Translations under genes and position numbers: made by a program
Assembly (NCBI GenBank): GCA_002729885.1
Contig: PBUB01000014.1
Coordinates: 207,081 to 271,080, forward strand
Origin: Spirochaetaceae bacterium
Lineage (GTDB): Bacteria > Spirochaetota > Leptospiria > Leptospirales > Leptonemataceae
Length of the DNA: 64,000 nt
Reading direction: 5' to 3'
The notes under the pieces: generated by a model
Told to the model about the DNA's origin: nothing
Databases searched by the model: none
What the model saw: the letters and a program-made list of their open reading frames with translations, nothing else
Shown here: one piece after another, positions 8,693 to 18,575 of the stretch
Layout of the letters: every line of letters starts with the position of its first letter
How positions within the stretch are numbered: position 1 is the first letter of the stretch

Positions 8693-10924
8693 TCAGGAAA
8701 TTCCATCAATAATGGAATTCAAAGTCTTACTGGGACGCATGGATGCTTCCGCTTTACTGAATTCCGGATGGAAATACCCGCCAATATCTACCTTGCTACC
8801 CTGTGCTCCATTCAACTCATCCATGATTTTCGCTTCGTTGTCTGTGAGTGCTTTCGCTACAGGTTCAAACTTTTCTTTTAAAGTAGCGCTGCCGGACTGA
8901 GCAGCCAGAGCCTGAGCCCAGTAAAGCGCCAGATAGAAGTGGCTACCGCGGTTATCGATTTCGTTCACTTTTCTGGATGGAGTTCTGCCATTTTCCAGAT
9001 ACTGTCCAATGGCCTGATCCAGGGTATCCGCCAGGACCTGAGCTTCCTGGTTTTTATAATTGGCTGCGACATGTTCGAAAGAAGCGGCCATGGCACAGAA
9101 TTCCCCCAGGGAATCCCAGCGTAAATGTCCTTCCGATAGAAACTGATCCACATGCTTGGGAGCGGATCCACCGGCTCCTGTTTCGAACAAACCGCCTCCA
9201 TTGAGCAGAGGCACGATGGATAGCATGCGAGCGCTGGTTCCCAGCTCCAGAATCGGGAACAGGTCTGTTAAATAATCTCTAAGAACATTTCCCGTAACAG
9301 AAATTACATCTTTTCCCTGGCGGATTCTCTCACAGGTAAACTCCATAGCTTTCGCAGGGCTTTTGATCAGAATCTCCAATCCCTTCGTATCATGGTCTTT
9401 TAGATATTCGTTAACTTTCGTTATTAGCTGAGCATCGTGTGCGCGGCTATCATCCAGCCAGAATACGGCAGCACTTCCTGTGGCCCTGGCCCGATTAACG
9501 GCCAGTTTCACCCAGTCCTTGATGGGTTCATCCTTTACCTGGCACATGCGAAAGATATCTCCCGATGATACCTTCTGTTCCAGAAGCGTCGTGCCATCAT
9601 CATCCAGCACACGTACGGTGCCCGCGGATTTAATCTCAAAGGTCTTATCGTGAGATCCGTACTCCTCAGCTTTTTGAGCCATCAGACCTACGTTCGCAAC
9701 ACTGCCCATGGTGGCAGGATCAAACTGACCGTTTTTCTGACAGTCTTCGATCACCGCCTGATACATAGTTGCATAGCTGCGATCCGGAATAACGGCAATG
9801 CACTCCTGAAGTGCATCGTCCTTATTCCACATCTTGCCCCCATCCCGGACTACATTGGGCATCGAAGCGTCGATAATTACGTTGTTGGGCACATGAAGAT
9901 TCGTAATCCCTTTGCGAGAATCCACCATGGCCAGATCGGCACTTTTTTCATAGACCGCCTGGATATCTTTTTTGATCTCTTCCTGTTTCGCTGAATCCAG
10001 CTTTTCAATGCGATAATAAACATCCGCAAGCCCATTGTTTACGTTTACGCCAATCTCGCTGAAGGTTTTCGCATGCTTTTCAAAAACTTCGCGATAGAAG
10101 ACCTTCACTGCATGACCAAAAATGATCGGGTCGGAAACCTTCATCATCGTAGCTTTCAAATGGAGCGAAAACAACACTCCTTCCTTCTTCGCAGCTTCAA
10201 TTTCTCTGGCAAAGAACTCCTGTAGAGCCGATGCTTTCATACAGGCGCTATCAATCACTTCTCCATCCTGAAGCTTGATTCCGTCTTTAAGAACCTCCGT
10301 TTTTCCTGATTCATCCGAGAACTCTATACGAGCGGTGCCCGCTTTCTTCATGGTTATTGAAGTTTCAGTACCGAAGAAATCGTCGGAAGACATATGAGCT
10401 ACACGACACCTGGATTTTTCCGGCCAGGGTTTCATCATCTTATGGGGGTACTTTTGACTGTGCTTCTTTACAGAAACCGGAGCTCGTCGATCCGAATTCC
10501 CTTCCCGGAGTACCGGGTTAACAGCACTTCCCAGTACTTTAGCATATCGCTCTTTTAACTTCTCGTCTTCCGGTGACTTGATTTCCTCCGGATAGTCGGG
10601 CAGGTCATAACCCTGGGATTGCAGTTCGCGGATGGCTGCCTGCAACTGAGGAATGGATGCACTGATATTGGGAAGTTTGATGATATTCGCTTCCGGCTTC
10701 TTCACCAGTTCACCCAGGATGGCCAGATCATCCGGCTGTTTTTGATTCTCTTTTAGTTTTTCGGGGAAATTGGCAAGGATTCGGCCGGCCAGGGAAATAT
10801 CTCTGGTCTCGAATTCGATACCGGTTCCTTTTACAAATGACTGCAGGATAGGCAGAAATGAATAGGTCGCAAGGGCAGGTGCTTCATCGATTTTGGTCCA
10901 TACAATCTTGGCTTCGTTTGACAT
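8693..10924 (-). CDS. icd: NADP-dependent isocitrate dehydrogenase, monomeric type
   Basis: Oxidatively decarboxylates isocitrate to 2-oxoglutarate with NADP+ in the TCA cycle; cytoplasmic. The start [26 protein letters not shown], the length of 743 residues and motifs such as [39 protein letters not shown] and the [19 protein letters not shown] region are those of the large monomeric IDH family (IDH-II, as in Azotobacter and Corynebacterium), not the dimeric Icd. The ATG at 10924 follows a GGGAG Shine-Dalgarno sequence five bases away, so the longer open frame to 10987 is not used. It appears monocistronic. Recognition is very secure. Confidence 0.96.
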   Translation of the reverse strand: MSNEAKIVWTKIDEAPALATYSFLPILQSFVKGTGIEFETRDISLAGRILANFPEKLKENQKQPDDLAILGELVKKPEANIIKLPNISASIPQLQAAIRELQSQGYDLPDYPEEIKSPEDEKLKERYAKVLGSAVNPVLREGNSDRRAPVSVKKHSQKYPHKMMKPWPEKSRCRVAHMSSDDFFGTETSITMKKAGTARIEFSDESGKTEVLKDGIKLQDGEVIDSACMKASALQEFFAREIEAAKKEGVLFSLHLKATMMKVSDPIIFGHAVKVFYREVFEKHAKTFSEIGVNVNNGLADVYYRIEKLDSAKQEEIKKDIQAVYEKSADLAMVDSRKGITNLHVPNNVIIDASMPNVVRDGGKMWNKDDALQECIAVIPDRSYATMYQAVIEDCQKNGQFDPATMGSVANVGLMAQKAEEYGSHDKTFEIKSAGTVRVLDDDGTTLLEQKVSSGDIFRMCQVKDEPIKDWVKLAVNRARATGSAAVFWLDDSRAHDAQLITKVNEYLKDHDTKGLEILIKSPAKAMEFTCERIRQGKDVISVTGNVLRDYLTDLFPILELGTSARMLSIVPLLNGGGLFETGAGGSAPKHVDQFLSEGHLRWDSLGEFCAMAASFEHVAANYKNQEAQVLADTLDQAIGQYLENGRTPSRKVNEIDNRGSHFYLALYWAQALAAQSGSATLKEKFEPVAKALTDNEAKIMDELNGAQGSKVDIGGYFHPEFSKAEASMRPSKTLNSIIDGIS

Positions 10925-11209
10925 ATTAACTCCCGGGAGATGCAGATTAGATGCCACCAGAGAACCGGCTACACCCGGCGCGGTCAAGAAATATGGCCGG
11001 GGCTTCCTCGCAGCTTATACGATTCCAGGATTCAGATCGGCACTGATTTCAATCTAAATGCTGAAGGTGTAAGTATAGAGGAATGAAGCAATAGCGGAAT
11101 GGCAGCCAGAGCAGGATCAATCCGAAAGGAAGGCAGAAGGCTAAAAGGGAGAAAAATATTTGCGGGACTCGGCTCGATCCATGGCTCAACCGATTCCCGC
11201 CACCAGTTA

Positions 11210-11638
11210 TTAGCCAACGGCCACCAGGGATTCGCTCAGTCGTTCCAGGATGGAAGTCCAGCCATCTCGGTGTCCGTTGCGTCCTTTTTCTGTGTCCAGT
11301 CCGCTATGGATAAGAGTTAACTCAGTTCCATCGTTGACTGCCTTGAACTCAATACGAACTACTGTATCGCTGGCATTGGGACTGTTCCAGGTGAATTCCA
11401 GAAGTTCATGCGGATCAATTGTTTTGTAGATACCCCAGTGAGGTACGGTGTCACCGTCCGGGGCAATCATATCAATCTTGAACTGCCCGCCTACCGATGC
11501 ATCGCACTGCACCTCGCTACGGCCCCCCGGGATCGGGCAAAACCATTTAGCCATGCTGGCCGTATCAAGCCAGGCCTGAAAGACCTGTTCTCTGTTCATC
11601 TCTATGGTTTTTCGAACCACTACATCGTTTTCGTTCAT
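11210..11638 (-). CDS. SRPBCC/AHSA1-domain protein
   Basis: A 142-residue START-like protein of the AHSA1 (activator of Hsp90 homologue) family. Family marks are REQVFQAWLDTASMAKWFCP at the N-terminus, GGQFKIDM, HWGIYKTIDPHELLEFTWNSP and the C-terminal DGWTSILERLSESL helix. Such small hydrophobic-cavity proteins are regularly encoded just after an ArsR-type repressor, as here, where the start codon overlaps the stop of the repressor gene by four bases (ATGA). Ligand unknown. Its expression is presumably controlled by that ArsR protein through the operators at 12173-12227. Confidence 0.88.
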   Translation of the reverse strand: MNENDVVVRKTIEMNREQVFQAWLDTASMAKWFCPIPGGRSEVQCDASVGGQFKIDMIAPDGDTVPHWGIYKTIDPHELLEFTWNSPNASDTVVRIEFKAVNDGTELTLIHSGLDTEKGRNGHRDGWTSILERLSESLVAVG

Positions 11639-12180
11639 TGTCCTTTCCTCCTATTTTTCTTTAGTTTCTTTTTACCATGATTGCTATAGGCTGGTGCATT
11701 GAGCGGACCGCCTGATTCCCGGGAGCTCCGGGAATCCTTTTGGTTCCAGCTCTCTGGATCATCTTCCAGTGAGGATTCCTTTCGTTTTCTGCTTTTTTTG
11801 GCCCCGGATTGAGGTTGCCGGGTAGTGGGGTCCAGGGATTGAGCCGGCTCAGAAACACTGCCAAGAAGGAACTCCTCCAGAGAGTCCAGGCTTCGTTTCC
11901 AGAAAGTGGAGTAATACTGCAGAAGATCGATGGCTGGCTTGAGCTCTTCCGGCCTTGCTGTAACTATGATCCGTCTTCCCTGCCGGGTACGACTCACCAA
12001 TCCGGCTTGCTCCAGCACCACCACATGTTTGGACACGGCGGCCAGAGACATCTCATACGGTTCGGCCAGATCACCCACCGTGGATGGCCCATTCAGGACG
12101 GTTTCAAGAATGGATCTTCGGGTTCCATCCGCCAGTGCATGAAATACTTCGTCCAGGGCAGGGTTTCGTTCCTCAACCAT
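11635..12180 (-). CDS. ArsR-family transcriptional repressor
   Basis: A winged-helix DNA-binding protein of the ArsR group that pairs with AHSA1 genes (SdpR/YgaV-like, without an obvious metal site). The core is EVFHALADGTRRSILETVLNGPSTVGDLAEPYEMSLAAVSKHVVVLEQAGLVSRTRQGRRIIV. A C-terminal extension of about 80 residues, rich in Ser, Arg, Lys and Glu and ending KKKLKKNRRKGQ, is unusual for the family. I prefer the ATG at 12180 (MVEERNPALDEV). The frame is open to another ATG at 12219, but a promoter (TTGACT, 16 bp, TATATT) lies between the two and would start transcription almost at the A of the inner ATG. The start codon itself sits in a perfect operator palindrome, indicating autoregulation. 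Confidence 0.85.
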   Translation of the reverse strand: MVEERNPALDEVFHALADGTRRSILETVLNGPSTVGDLAEPYEMSLAAVSKHVVVLEQAGLVSRTRQGRRIIVTARPEELKPAIDLLQYYSTFWKRSLDSLEEFLLGSVSEPAQSLDPTTRQPQSGAKKSRKRKESSLEDDPESWNQKDSRSSRESGGPLNAPAYSNHGKKKLKKNRRKGQ

Positions 12181-12227
12181 ATGGTTGAATATAAACAGAA
12201 CCCGAGCATAGTCAACCATTTAGTTGA
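12173..12227 (-). promoter_or_regulatory. ArsR operon promoter with two operators
   Basis: Two palindromes: TCAACCATATGGTTGA (12173-12188, perfect, 16 bp) and TCAACCATTTAGTTGA (12212-12227, imperfect), with centres 39 bp apart. On the minus strand a -35 element TTGACT (12215-12210) lies 16 bp from a -10 element TATATT (12193-12188). The downstream operator covers the end of the -10 and the start codon, and the upstream one overlaps the -35. Transcription would begin at about 12180-12182, so the mRNA would be leaderless or nearly so; no Shine-Dalgarno sequence is present. The pattern fits repression by the adjacent ArsR protein. Confidence 0.7.
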
Positions 12228-12280
12228 ATATTTTTCATAGGGATGATGAATTCAGGGCCTGGAGCGTTTTGTTTGTAGCG

Positions 12281-14029
12281 CTAGTAAAGAGGTGTACCGG
12301 CAATCTGCCTGCCGGAGACAAACGTGGCCAACACCTGGATCTTCCTGACGAGTGACCGTTCAGTGAGCATAGGATTGGTATCCAGAATCACCAGGTCTGC
12401 ATCCTTACCCGTCTCTATACTTCCCAATCTATCTTCCAGCCCCAGCTGCCAGGCACCATGGATGGTCACTGCTTCCAGAGCCTCGCGTATATCAATAGAC
12501 TCGGATTCCCCGATTATTGTGCCTTCCCGACTGCTGCGATCCACGGCGGTCTGCACCAGGGATAGCGGATCTTCCGGATACATTGGCTGATCTGCATGAA
12601 GAGTAACGATAATTCCGTTTGAGATAGCGCTTCGCGTGGGCAACATTGATTCAGCACGGTCTCCAATAATATCCTTTCGAAGGGCCTCTCCATAATAATA
12701 CAGATGGTTGATATGGAAGCCTACAGTGATCCCGTTTTGGGCCAGCTTCGAAAGTAGATCCTGAGGCAATAGCAGTGCATGCTCCAGGCGATGCCGATGA
12801 TCCTTTCTCGGATTTTCCTTCAACACTTTCTCCAGTGTCTCCATCACCTCGTAGCTGGACTGGTCTCCCTGACTGTGTATTGCCAGTTGCCAGCCCTGAT
12901 TATGAAACTCGGCAACCAGGGATTCAAACTCATCCCTGGCAACAACGGGGCTTCCACTGTTGCCCGGAGGCAGGCCCAGCCCATTCTGCATCAAGTCGCT
13001 TTCCAGATATGGCTCTTTTAGATACATGGAACCGGTATAGGGCGAACCGTCGTACCATAGTTTAATACCTATGATCTGAAAGGAAGGATCATCGCGCTGC
13101 GGCTCGGATGGAATATCGAAGGGGCTGTCTGCCTTTAGATATACGAAGTTTCGCACTGTGGGTTTTCTCTCGGGAAGTATGCCAAAGAATCCTAGCAGAT
13201 TTAAAAACATCCCCGGCTCTTCTGCGGAAAGCCATCGCATTAGCATAAGGGACCTATCGTTTTCGCCAAACACACCGGCTGTACCAATGCTGGTAATTCC
13301 GTTGTCTGCATAGCCATCCAGAACTTCCTGAAAATTCTCTTTTATATCGATGGTTGGCAGTGCAGCCTTCATGAATGGCTGCATGGCAGCAACCTCGACG
13401 ATAAAGCCTGTAAGATTTCCGTCAGCATCCACTTCATAATAGGAGCCCTGCTCGGGAGGCTTCGTATTGGCTGTGATCCCCAGCTCTGCGAAAGCGCGAG
13501 AATTGGCCCAGGCCGAATGCATGCTCTGCGCAAGTATTACTACTGGATTATCTGGTGCCATCGCATCCAGCTGGGATATATCTGGCTTTTCAAGACCTGG
13601 AACCAGAATGGGATCAAAACCTTTACAATAGATCCATTCGCCGGGCTCTGCATCTTCCACAGCCCTCTTCAGAGCGTTCATCACTTCTTCCGGTGAGGAA
13701 TGACGAAATCCACTCAGATCCACAAATGTATGCAAATAGGCCGACAGCTCCGGATGAGTATGGGGAGCCACAAATCCGGGAAGCAATGTGGCCCCCTGTA
13801 AATCGATGGATTTTGCATTGCCTCTGGCCTGGGCGAAAGCTTCCTTCTGGCTTCCCACGTAGTGAATTTTTCCGTTTCGAACAAGAATTGCCTCCGTAGA
13901 GCCTGCTTCGTCTTTCGATGACATTGTAACAATCGTGCCGTTGTAGAAAATTAGATCATGGGTAGGCCTTTCGCCGCAGCAAATCAGTAGGCACAAAACG
14001 GGAAGGAGCAGAGTACGAACCATGACCAT
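12281..14029 (-). CDS. YtcJ-like amidohydrolase lipoprotein
   Basis: A 582-residue metal-dependent hydrolase of the amidohydrolase superfamily, YtcJ/AepA group. The N-terminus MVMVRTLLLPVLCLLICCGE is a lipoprotein signal with Cys17/Cys18, so the enzyme is lipid-anchored outside the cytoplasm. The small beta domain (IFYNGTIVTM, ILVRNGKIHYVGS) precedes the metal motif PGFVAPHTHPE (His90, His92). Further family marks are IHSQGDQSS, HRLEHALLLP, HADQPMYPEDPL and the terminal GSIETGKDADLVILDTNPM. The substrate, probably an N-acyl or cyclic amide compound, cannot be deduced. A second possible ATG lies two codons in (14023). No Shine-Dalgarno sequence is visible at either. Confidence 0.88.
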   Translation of the reverse strand: MVMVRTLLLPVLCLLICCGERPTHDLIFYNGTIVTMSSKDEAGSTEAILVRNGKIHYVGSQKEAFAQARGNAKSIDLQGATLLPGFVAPHTHPELSAYLHTFVDLSGFRHSSPEEVMNALKRAVEDAEPGEWIYCKGFDPILVPGLEKPDISQLDAMAPDNPVVILAQSMHSAWANSRAFAELGITANTKPPEQGSYYEVDADGNLTGFIVEVAAMQPFMKAALPTIDIKENFQEVLDGYADNGITSIGTAGVFGENDRSLMLMRWLSAEEPGMFLNLLGFFGILPERKPTVRNFVYLKADSPFDIPSEPQRDDPSFQIIGIKLWYDGSPYTGSMYLKEPYLESDLMQNGLGLPPGNSGSPVVARDEFESLVAEFHNQGWQLAIHSQGDQSSYEVMETLEKVLKENPRKDHRHRLEHALLLPQDLLSKLAQNGITVGFHINHLYYYGEALRKDIIGDRAESMLPTRSAISNGIIVTLHADQPMYPEDPLSLVQTAVDRSSREGTIIGESESIDIREALEAVTIHGAWQLGLEDRLGSIETGKDADLVILDTNPMLTERSLVRKIQVLATFVSGRQIAGTPLY

Positions 14030-14195
14030 TAAAGCAACGTACGTATTTTTCAGGTCAAGGGTATTAATCTGTGGCGCTCGCCAATGCGATTACGAACGAT
14101 CAAGGACAGCGGCGCCCAGGAAAAATTCAGTGCCCGGAACCAACGTTCGCATCCCGCATATTTGAATTCCGGGATGCATAATCTTGAGGCCCGGA

Positions 14196-14834
14196 CTAGC
14201 CGTTCTGGCTCATGGAATCCCTTCGAAGTGCGAAGAAGAAAGGGCTATCCATATGCTTGAAATCCATATAGCCCATTACTGTATTTGCATCCACTTTGCG
14301 GAACACATCATGGATGGGCAGAGCATCATAGCACATGGTGGCCGATACTTTTCCCCTGAGTTCGGTCATCCGAAGCCTGGCTTTGGTTTTTCTGGTGGTG
14401 AGCAAGAATCGAAAGGTGCGAAAGAAAAACCTGATAATCGGGGCCTTCAGCCATTGCTGAGTGAGTGCCAATCCCATGGGCATCAGCGCCGGATTTACGA
14501 TAAAGAGCTTTCCGCTGCCGGTCTGAAACAAAAGAGGATGCACATTGTCTTCATCGATGAACCGCTTTCCGTACCAGGCATAGTTTTCGAGAAGCCCATC
14601 CATAGGATGATCGGTATTGATGCCGGAGCCCTTCCACTGACCCCACATAAAATCCAGATCCGCAACAGGGAGAGCATCAAAGACCTCTAAGGCTTCCGCC
14701 CTGGTTCCTCGCTCCGAAGCAATCATCTCCAACGCCCGATTGGCTACTGACTGCGGAGAATTCGCTCCGCGCCCATTGCTGGAAACGGCTCCGGATGATC
14801 GTTTTGCAGTTTTCTTGCGAGTGGTGGTTGCCAT
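14196..14834 (-). CDS. GXWXG/DUF4334-domain protein
   Basis: A 212-residue cytoplasmic protein. Residues about 55-90 contain DFMWGQWKGSGI, the GxWxG signature, followed by the ENYAWYGKRFIDEDNVHPLLF segment. The second half, VSATMCYDALPIHDVFRKVDANTVMGYMDFK, is the DUF4334 domain with its conserved YD-PI-D-F and G-MD pattern. The fold is lipocalin-like; the family occurs widely in actinobacteria and other lipid-metabolising bacteria and has no settled biochemical role. The N-terminal 30 residues are a Lys/Ser/Thr-rich tail (MATTTRKKTAKRSS). It appears monocistronic. Confidence 0.85.
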   Translation of the reverse strand: MATTTRKKTAKRSSGAVSSNGRGANSPQSVANRALEMIASERGTRAEALEVFDALPVADLDFMWGQWKGSGINTDHPMDGLLENYAWYGKRFIDEDNVHPLLFQTGSGKLFIVNPALMPMGLALTQQWLKAPIIRFFFRTFRFLLTTRKTKARLRMTELRGKVSATMCYDALPIHDVFRKVDANTVMGYMDFKHMDSPFFFALRRDSMSQNG

Positions 14835-15074
14835 GCCTGATTGGCCACTTAGATGACGCCGGTGTCAAGTTTATTTGCGAGCCCTGCACTCTCAAATCAG
14901 CTCTTCGATTCCAGCTTTTTGGCGGCGGAAAAGCTTGCCAGACCCCTCCGTTGATTGCGATGAACCAGGCTGCAAAGAACGCTCATTCACAAATGCGCTT
15001 TAGGGATGGACTAACTGGAGCTATTGCTGGACTATATATCAGGTAAGGGAATTGTACTCCGAAGAGTGCCTGGA

Positions 15075-15554
15075 ATGAAAGACTCCATTGTTACCTTACT
15101 GACCCTGAGCTTTGTAGCTGCCGTTCTGGCCGGCTTTTTCTCGTTGGTGCTCTGGGTGGGCTCGCTGTGGGACAGTGTCATCGACAGTGCCTACGAAAAT
15201 GAGCTGACAGTGCATTCAGAAATTACTGCGATACCGACCTCAGAAATCGAAGTGCAATGGTTCGAAAGGGATCGCTTCGTGTGGCTCACCAGGAATGGTC
15301 AATTCCTGAAAAACCTACCTGAGAAAGCCGGACCCAATCGGTTTCGCATATTCGTTCGAAAACGTCCAATACACACATTTACTATTTCCAGAACCACAGC
15401 CACGCAGAAGGTGAAGTATGATTTTCTGATTCGAAAAAGAGGAGAGGAGCTGGAAGTTCAGGCTCGCTGGGAACCTCACTTCTACAGCGATGATGCCGTT
15501 CGGTCCGCACCCTTCTATCAACGGGCCCATTATCCACTTTCCGTACTGGAATAA
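15075..15554 (+). CDS. Membrane-anchored hypothetical protein
   Basis: About 159 residues from the ATG at 15075 (MKDSIVTLLTLSFVAAVLAGFFSLVLWVGSLWD): a single N-terminal membrane helix of about 25 residues, then an extracytoplasmic beta-rich domain with EIEVQWFERDRFVWLTRNGQFLKNLPEKAG and a C-terminal segment YDFLIRKRGEELEVQARWEPHF. The upstream open frame to 15024 adds only residues without pattern. Family not recognised. About 220 bp before the next gene on the same strand. Confidence 0.6.
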   Translation: MKDSIVTLLTLSFVAAVLAGFFSLVLWVGSLWDSVIDSAYENELTVHSEITAIPTSEIEVQWFERDRFVWLTRNGQFLKNLPEKAGPNRFRIFVRKRPIHTFTISRTTATQKVKYDFLIRKRGEELEVQARWEPHFYSDDAVRSAPFYQRAHYPLSVLE

Positions 15555-15773
15555 TCGCTCATACATTTGTTGCGGTCGCACTGGCGAGGCAAACATCGGA
15601 AGCGTTGTTCGATCAGGTTGTCTGGATGATCTCAATCTAAAGAAGCAAGTCGTTTGTCCCCGTTTGCCGATGCTACACTTCTGGTTATGGTTCAAAGGTA
15701 AGTCTGAGGCTTGCGAAGAGAAGCAGAGTTTTGTAGTAGAGTCTCTCCCAGGGAGAGGCCCTAACCTTGACTC

Positions 15774-16214
15774 ATGAAAACCTGGAAAAGAGCAATACGA
15801 ATAGTTTTACAAGGGTTGGTCGTCTGGCTGGTACCTTTTACCATTTCCCTTCCCTTTTTTGAGCGAGGTGCACTGAAGGTCGACATATTCGCTTTCAAAA
15901 CCCTGATGATGCTTGTGTCCTCCACTGTGGGACTCTGGCTACTAAGCCGGTCCGTTGCAGAGAGTGACCGGAGGCCTCATATCGCGGGGCTGTTCATTGG
16001 CATGGTCTGGCTGGCGATCAACTGGGCTCTAGATTTTGCAATTCTACTTCCCATCAGCGACATGAGCGTGCTGGATTACTTGTTTTCCACGGGGCTACGT
16101 TATCTGCATATGCCCGTAGCTGGATTCTTCATGGGGATAGCAGTTGTCCGCTACCAGCAGGAGGCCAGCCAGAATCTGAATTCTTGCACGGAAAGAAGGG
16201 AAGTCAATGTATAG
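15774..16214 (+). CDS. Four-helix integral membrane protein
   Basis: A 146-residue protein with hydrophobic segments at about residues 10-28, 41-58, 70-90 and 108-126, ending in a polar tail. No family recognised with certainty; the arrangement resembles small DUF-type membrane proteins found next to regulators. Its last eight bases overlap the start of the MerR/GyrI regulator gene, so the two are cotranscribed and probably translationally coupled, and the regulator may sense the condition the membrane protein responds to. Confidence 0.7.
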   Translation: MKTWKRAIRIVLQGLVVWLVPFTISLPFFERGALKVDIFAFKTLMMLVSSTVGLWLLSRSVAESDRRPHIAGLFIGMVWLAINWALDFAILLPISDMSVLDYLFSTGLRYLHMPVAGFFMGIAVVRYQQEASQNLNSCTERREVNV

Positions 16215-17010
16215 TATAGGTCAATTCTCTCTAATCTCACGACTCTCAGTTCGAACCCTGCGAAAGTACCATGAAATCGGTCTTCTGGTTCCGGACTATG
16301 TCGATGAAGATTCTGGCTACAGGTACTATAAGCCTGCTGCCATCGAACGAGCTCAGGTCATCGTCGGTCTTCGCGATCTGGACTTTTCATTGAAGGATAT
16401 AAATACAATCCTGGCTGAATGTGGCGAAGATGAGGACATTCTGGATCGACTAATTGAACAGAAGAAATCCATAAACCAGGAGTTACAGAGAATACAAAGC
16501 ATTGAGGCTGGCCTCGAGCGGACGATTGCCCTTGTCCGAGAAAGACAGAAACTACCGGAAGAAAGTGGAGAAATTGAGATCAAAGAGATTCCGCAGATTC
16601 CCGTGGCTTTACTCTATGAAACCGGAGCGTGGGCCGATATCGGGGCAGTCTTCTCCCGAGTAGGTCGCAAAGCGGGCCGCTATATTGGAGGGCCAGCACT
16701 CAGTCTGTGCTTTGATGGCGAGTACAGGGATGAGGCCAGTTATGCAGCGGGTTTCATCCTGAAGTCTGCTCGCGAAATAAAGGGCCTGAAATGTGAAACA
16801 TTACCACGCATTCGCTGCCTTTCTGTAATTCATACAGGCCCCTACGACACGATTGGAATCAGCTACGAAAGGATCCTGTCCAGGATTCAGGAGCAAAAGT
16901 TAAGCTGGAAGACACCTACGAGAGAAATCTACCTTCGTGGACCCGGAATGATTTTTCGTGGAAACCCGAAAAAGTATCGAACGGAGATCCAGATTCCCCT
17001 GGACTCATAG
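16207..17010 (+). CDS. MerR-family regulator with GyrI-like ligand domain
   Basis: A 267-residue BmrR-type regulator. Residues 1-70 form the MerR winged helix (YSIGQFSLISRLSVRTLRKYHEIGLLVPDYVDEDSGYRYY). An antiparallel coiled-coil dimerisation helix follows (about 75-118, EQKKSINQELQRIQSIEAGLERTI), then a GyrI-like/AraC effector-binding domain to the end (IPVALLYETG, CLSVIHTGPYDTIGISYERIL, TEIQIPL). Such proteins bind bulky hydrophobic or cationic compounds and activate efflux or detoxification genes by untwisting a long-spacer promoter. The start ATG lies inside the end of the upstream membrane gene, preceded by GGAAG. Confidence 0.9.
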   Translation: MYSIGQFSLISRLSVRTLRKYHEIGLLVPDYVDEDSGYRYYKPAAIERAQVIVGLRDLDFSLKDINTILAECGEDEDILDRLIEQKKSINQELQRIQSIEAGLERTIALVRERQKLPEESGEIEIKEIPQIPVALLYETGAWADIGAVFSRVGRKAGRYIGGPALSLCFDGEYRDEASYAAGFILKSAREIKGLKCETLPRIRCLSVIHTGPYDTIGISYERILSRIQEQKLSWKTPTREIYLRGPGMIFRGNPKKYRTEIQIPLDS

Positions 17011-17121
17011 GGTTGTTGGCTCGCATCCCATTCGGTAGCAACCGGTGGTTCGGTGGCGTAATGAGTGTTTTGATACTGCCAGGATCCAGATCGCATGATC
17101 ACCGAACTGCAGCGAATAAGC

Positions 17122-17146
17122 AAAAAAGGGGGCCAGGATGGCCCCC
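17122..17146 (-). terminator. Intrinsic terminator of the lipase gene
   Basis: On the minus strand GGGGGCC, loop ATCCT, GGCCCCC is followed directly by six T. It lies 100 bases after the lipase stop codon. Stem strength and T-run make it a convincing rho-independent terminator. Confidence 0.85.
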
Positions 17147-17246
17147 GGGTTTGAGGAATGTAATTGCTCCGGCGTCCCGATTCAATGGGTCCGGACAAAG
17201 CACCGCAGCTATGATGGCTGCGATGCCCTGAATTCTTTATAAACTG

Positions 17247-18152
17247 TTACTGACCGGCCTTCATGTTTTTTGCCATTTTCAAGAAATAGCCCTCAACATC
17301 GAACCAGGATTCGCCCAGATACAGTGTATTGGCACATTGCAGGTGATCCACTCCAGTTGAATACCACGGAGTGCTGGGACCGCCTTTCCATTCGCCCCAT
17401 TTCATAGAGGAAAGAGGCACAAATCCATCATTCGCATAGCCGTGCACTGCAGCTGATTCCTGACCGGTGAAATGATACAGCAGACTTCCCACAGGATGCT
17501 GAATCAGATTCACTCCATTAATTACGGAGCCGTAAGAATAGTATCTTACTCCCGGCGCATTCGGTGTATTCGCATTAAAGATTGCCATGCCCTCTGTGGA
17601 CAGAGAATCTATCACTGCCTGAGCATCGCTATCGCTTACCGCATACAGCAGGTCGATGAATGTTTCCAGAATACCGCTAACAGTTCCATTGGCAATCAGA
17701 GGCGCCAGACCGTCCGCCAGTCCGGTTCCTTTGTTTACTCCGTTCAAAGAAGTAACTGACGCTACTTTGGATGATAGCCCTAGATTGGATACTGCATATC
17801 TCAGTCCCAGAGGTCCCTGGGAATGTCCAAGAGTATGAACCTTGGAGTAGCCATTGGCGGCCATCCAGTAACGGATCTTTTCATTCAACACCTGCCCTCG
17901 ATGAGCATTGGAGCTTCCAGGAGGCTGTGCCGGAGCATAAACATCCACACCTTCGGAACGCAGGTATTCATCCATGCCTCCCCAGTAATTGATAATTGAA
18001 GTAAGTCCGGTAGACTCCTCCCCCCATCCTAATAGGCCGTGAGCCAGCACAATAGGATATGTTCCTTCCAGAGGCTTCTGTTGACCGCCCCCTGCCCAGG
18101 CTGGCGTGACAACGGCCATCACAGCTGCCAGAACAACAATTCGCTTAATCAT
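17247..18152 (-). CDS. Secreted triacylglycerol lipase (family I-like)
   Basis: A 301-residue alpha/beta hydrolase with a cleavable signal peptide (MIKRIVVLAAVMAVVTPAWA). The oxyanion region is YPIVLAHGLLGWG, the nucleophile elbow GHSQG has Ser111, the acid is probably Asp242 (ANDGFVP) and the base His270 (GVDHLQ), matching the Pseudomonas lipase layout. The Gly after the elbow is replaced by Pro (GHSQGP) and the TPHRGS loop of the family is replaced by LNGVNKGTG. The Asp that ligates calcium two residues after the catalytic His in Pseudomonas LipA is Gln here. No lipase foldase gene is nearby. A close paralogue lies at 36078-37007. A terminator follows at 17122-17146. Confidence 0.9.
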   Translation of the reverse strand: MIKRIVVLAAVMAVVTPAWAGGGQQKPLEGTYPIVLAHGLLGWGEESTGLTSIINYWGGMDEYLRSEGVDVYAPAQPPGSSNAHRGQVLNEKIRYWMAANGYSKVHTLGHSQGPLGLRYAVSNLGLSSKVASVTSLNGVNKGTGLADGLAPLIANGTVSGILETFIDLLYAVSDSDAQAVIDSLSTEGMAIFNANTPNAPGVRYYSYGSVINGVNLIQHPVGSLLYHFTGQESAAVHGYANDGFVPLSSMKWGEWKGGPSTPWYSTGVDHLQCANTLYLGESWFDVEGYFLKMAKNMKAGQ

Positions 18153-18575
18153 GGTACTCTCCCTAATACAGCTCCAAGTTCCTATTGAGACACTATCGAA
18201 TCCCCTGGATCCGCTCTTACCGGTCTCAGATATACAAGCTGCACTTTTGATTTAACACAGAGATTACACCGGATGGTATATTAAATCGACCTGGATACGG
18301 ATCCTGGACAAAGTACAGGGTCTAGAATCTAGATTCTTGACTCTGTGCACTGAGCTACGGATACCCAGGCGGGCGAAATGCCCTGGCAGGACCGCTCATC
18401 GCTAATGCGAAGGGAGTAGCTTACAAAAAACAAACTGCAGCTTTCGCATTCGCACGATTATGCCGAACGGTAGTTACAGGCTCCAGGCGAAAATCAGAAG
18501 AAGAGATACGGAGATAAGTTCAAGTCAGAGTCAAAGTCCGAGTTGCGATCAGGTGAAACTGGACCTAACCAGGAT
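18153..18575. other. Intergenic region with a 14-bp palindrome
   Basis: About 420 bases upstream of the lipase gene and after the AraC gene. It holds a perfect palindrome AGAATCTAGATTCT at 18324-18337, a possible operator but 170 bases from the lipase start. No convincing small gene, RNA or terminator was seen. Confidence 0.4.

Noticed and set aside
8512..8709. 65-codon minus-strand frame beyond the isocitrate dehydrogenase gene
   Set aside because: Overlaps the end of the icd gene, contains the 3' stem-loop, and its product has no protein-like pattern or ribosome-binding site.
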